Below are positions 47,731-47,803 of a stretch of 47,803 nt of DNA, in pieces. The notes beneath the pieces are model-generated. The model saw nothing but the letters and a program-made list of their open reading frames with translations, was not told the DNA's origin and did not search any database. Each line of letters starts with the position of its first letter. The first letter of the stretch is position 1. Source of the DNA: an uncultured Alteromonadaceae bacterium (GTDB lineage Bacteria > Pseudomonadota > Gammaproteobacteria > Enterobacterales > Alteromonadaceae); contig CATMRP010000020.1 of NCBI GenBank assembly GCA_950073835.1, positions 1 through 47,803 on the forward strand, written 5' to 3'. The translations under genes were made by a program, and so were the position numbers.

Positions 47731-47803
47731 ATGGAAAAAATTACTGCAGTATTTAAACATTCGTTATTGATATTAACCTGGCTGGTGCTGTGGCGTCTGT
47801 CGG
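47731..47803 (+). CDS. Start of an unidentified gene (3' end outside window)
   Basis: 24 codons from ATG to the window edge encode a basic start and then a hydrophobic helix (LLILTWLVLWRL), like a signal anchor or first membrane helix. The ribosome site is not clear. The preceding 47575-47730 contains a strong AGGAGGTGA near 47653-47661 with no useful start after it. Confidence 0.4.
   Translation, partial: MEKITAVFKHSLLILTWLVLWRLS

Overview
The window looks like chromosomal DNA of a marine, Alteromonas-like gammaproteobacterium (order Alteromonadales). This is inferred from gene content and not from a marker gene. The evidence is an amino-sugar cluster run by a LacI-type NagR with TonB receptor, GH20 enzyme, NagK, NagB-II, NagA and NagP, with a tryptophan-halogenase-like gene beside it. 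A pqqABCDE operon, a mesX-mesD methionine synthase pair and a TPP-riboswitch thiC-thiDE-thiF-thiS-thiG-thiH operon agree with this. I saw no rRNA, tRNA, CRISPR array, integrase or insertion sequence. Nearly all the DNA is coding, with many overlapping genes.

Layout. 1-11780: N-acetylglucosamine/chitobiose utilisation. NagR and a truncated flavin halogenase point left. The TonB receptor, hexosaminidase and nagK-nagB-II-nagA-nagP point right. Two copies of an AATGACA-N4-TGTCATT operator lie between them and a strong terminator closes the set. 11788-17086: mixed housekeeping genes. These are a diguanylate cyclase with an ethylene-receptor-like membrane sensor, an inositol-monophosphatase-family enzyme, a DUF502 membrane protein, a conserved hypothetical, an inverted-repeat-rich non-coding stretch, a 46-residue secreted or membrane peptide, a DMT transporter and a J-domain protein. 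17083-18061: a siderophore-interacting reductase behind a Fur box.

18110-24494 (minus strand): an M17 aminopeptidase, then pqqA, a terminator-like attenuator, pqqB, C, D, E, and an M16 peptidase in the pqqF position. The cluster makes the redox cofactor PQQ from the PqqA peptide. No PQQ-dependent dehydrogenase lies in the window. 24549-27507 (minus): a TetR regulator with a 34-bp near-perfect palindrome at its promoter, a co-translated EamA exporter and an MFS exporter. 27717-32774: a four-gene operon of an RND/MMPL exporter, a LolA-like periplasmic protein, an outer-membrane barrel and a small membrane protein, closed by a terminator. It could be an envelope lipid-trafficking or export machine of unknown cargo.

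32873-40909: an HSL-type esterase, mesX-mesD behind a MetR-type box, a DUF1801 protein, an isopenicillin-N-synthase-like oxygenase coupled to an MFS transporter, a metallo-beta-lactamase-fold hydrolase and a PlsC-like acyltransferase. 41045-47574: a sigma70 promoter, a TPP riboswitch and the thiamin pyrimidine and thiazole biosynthesis operon, with ThiD and ThiE fused and almost every gene overlapping the next. The window ends just inside another possible gene.
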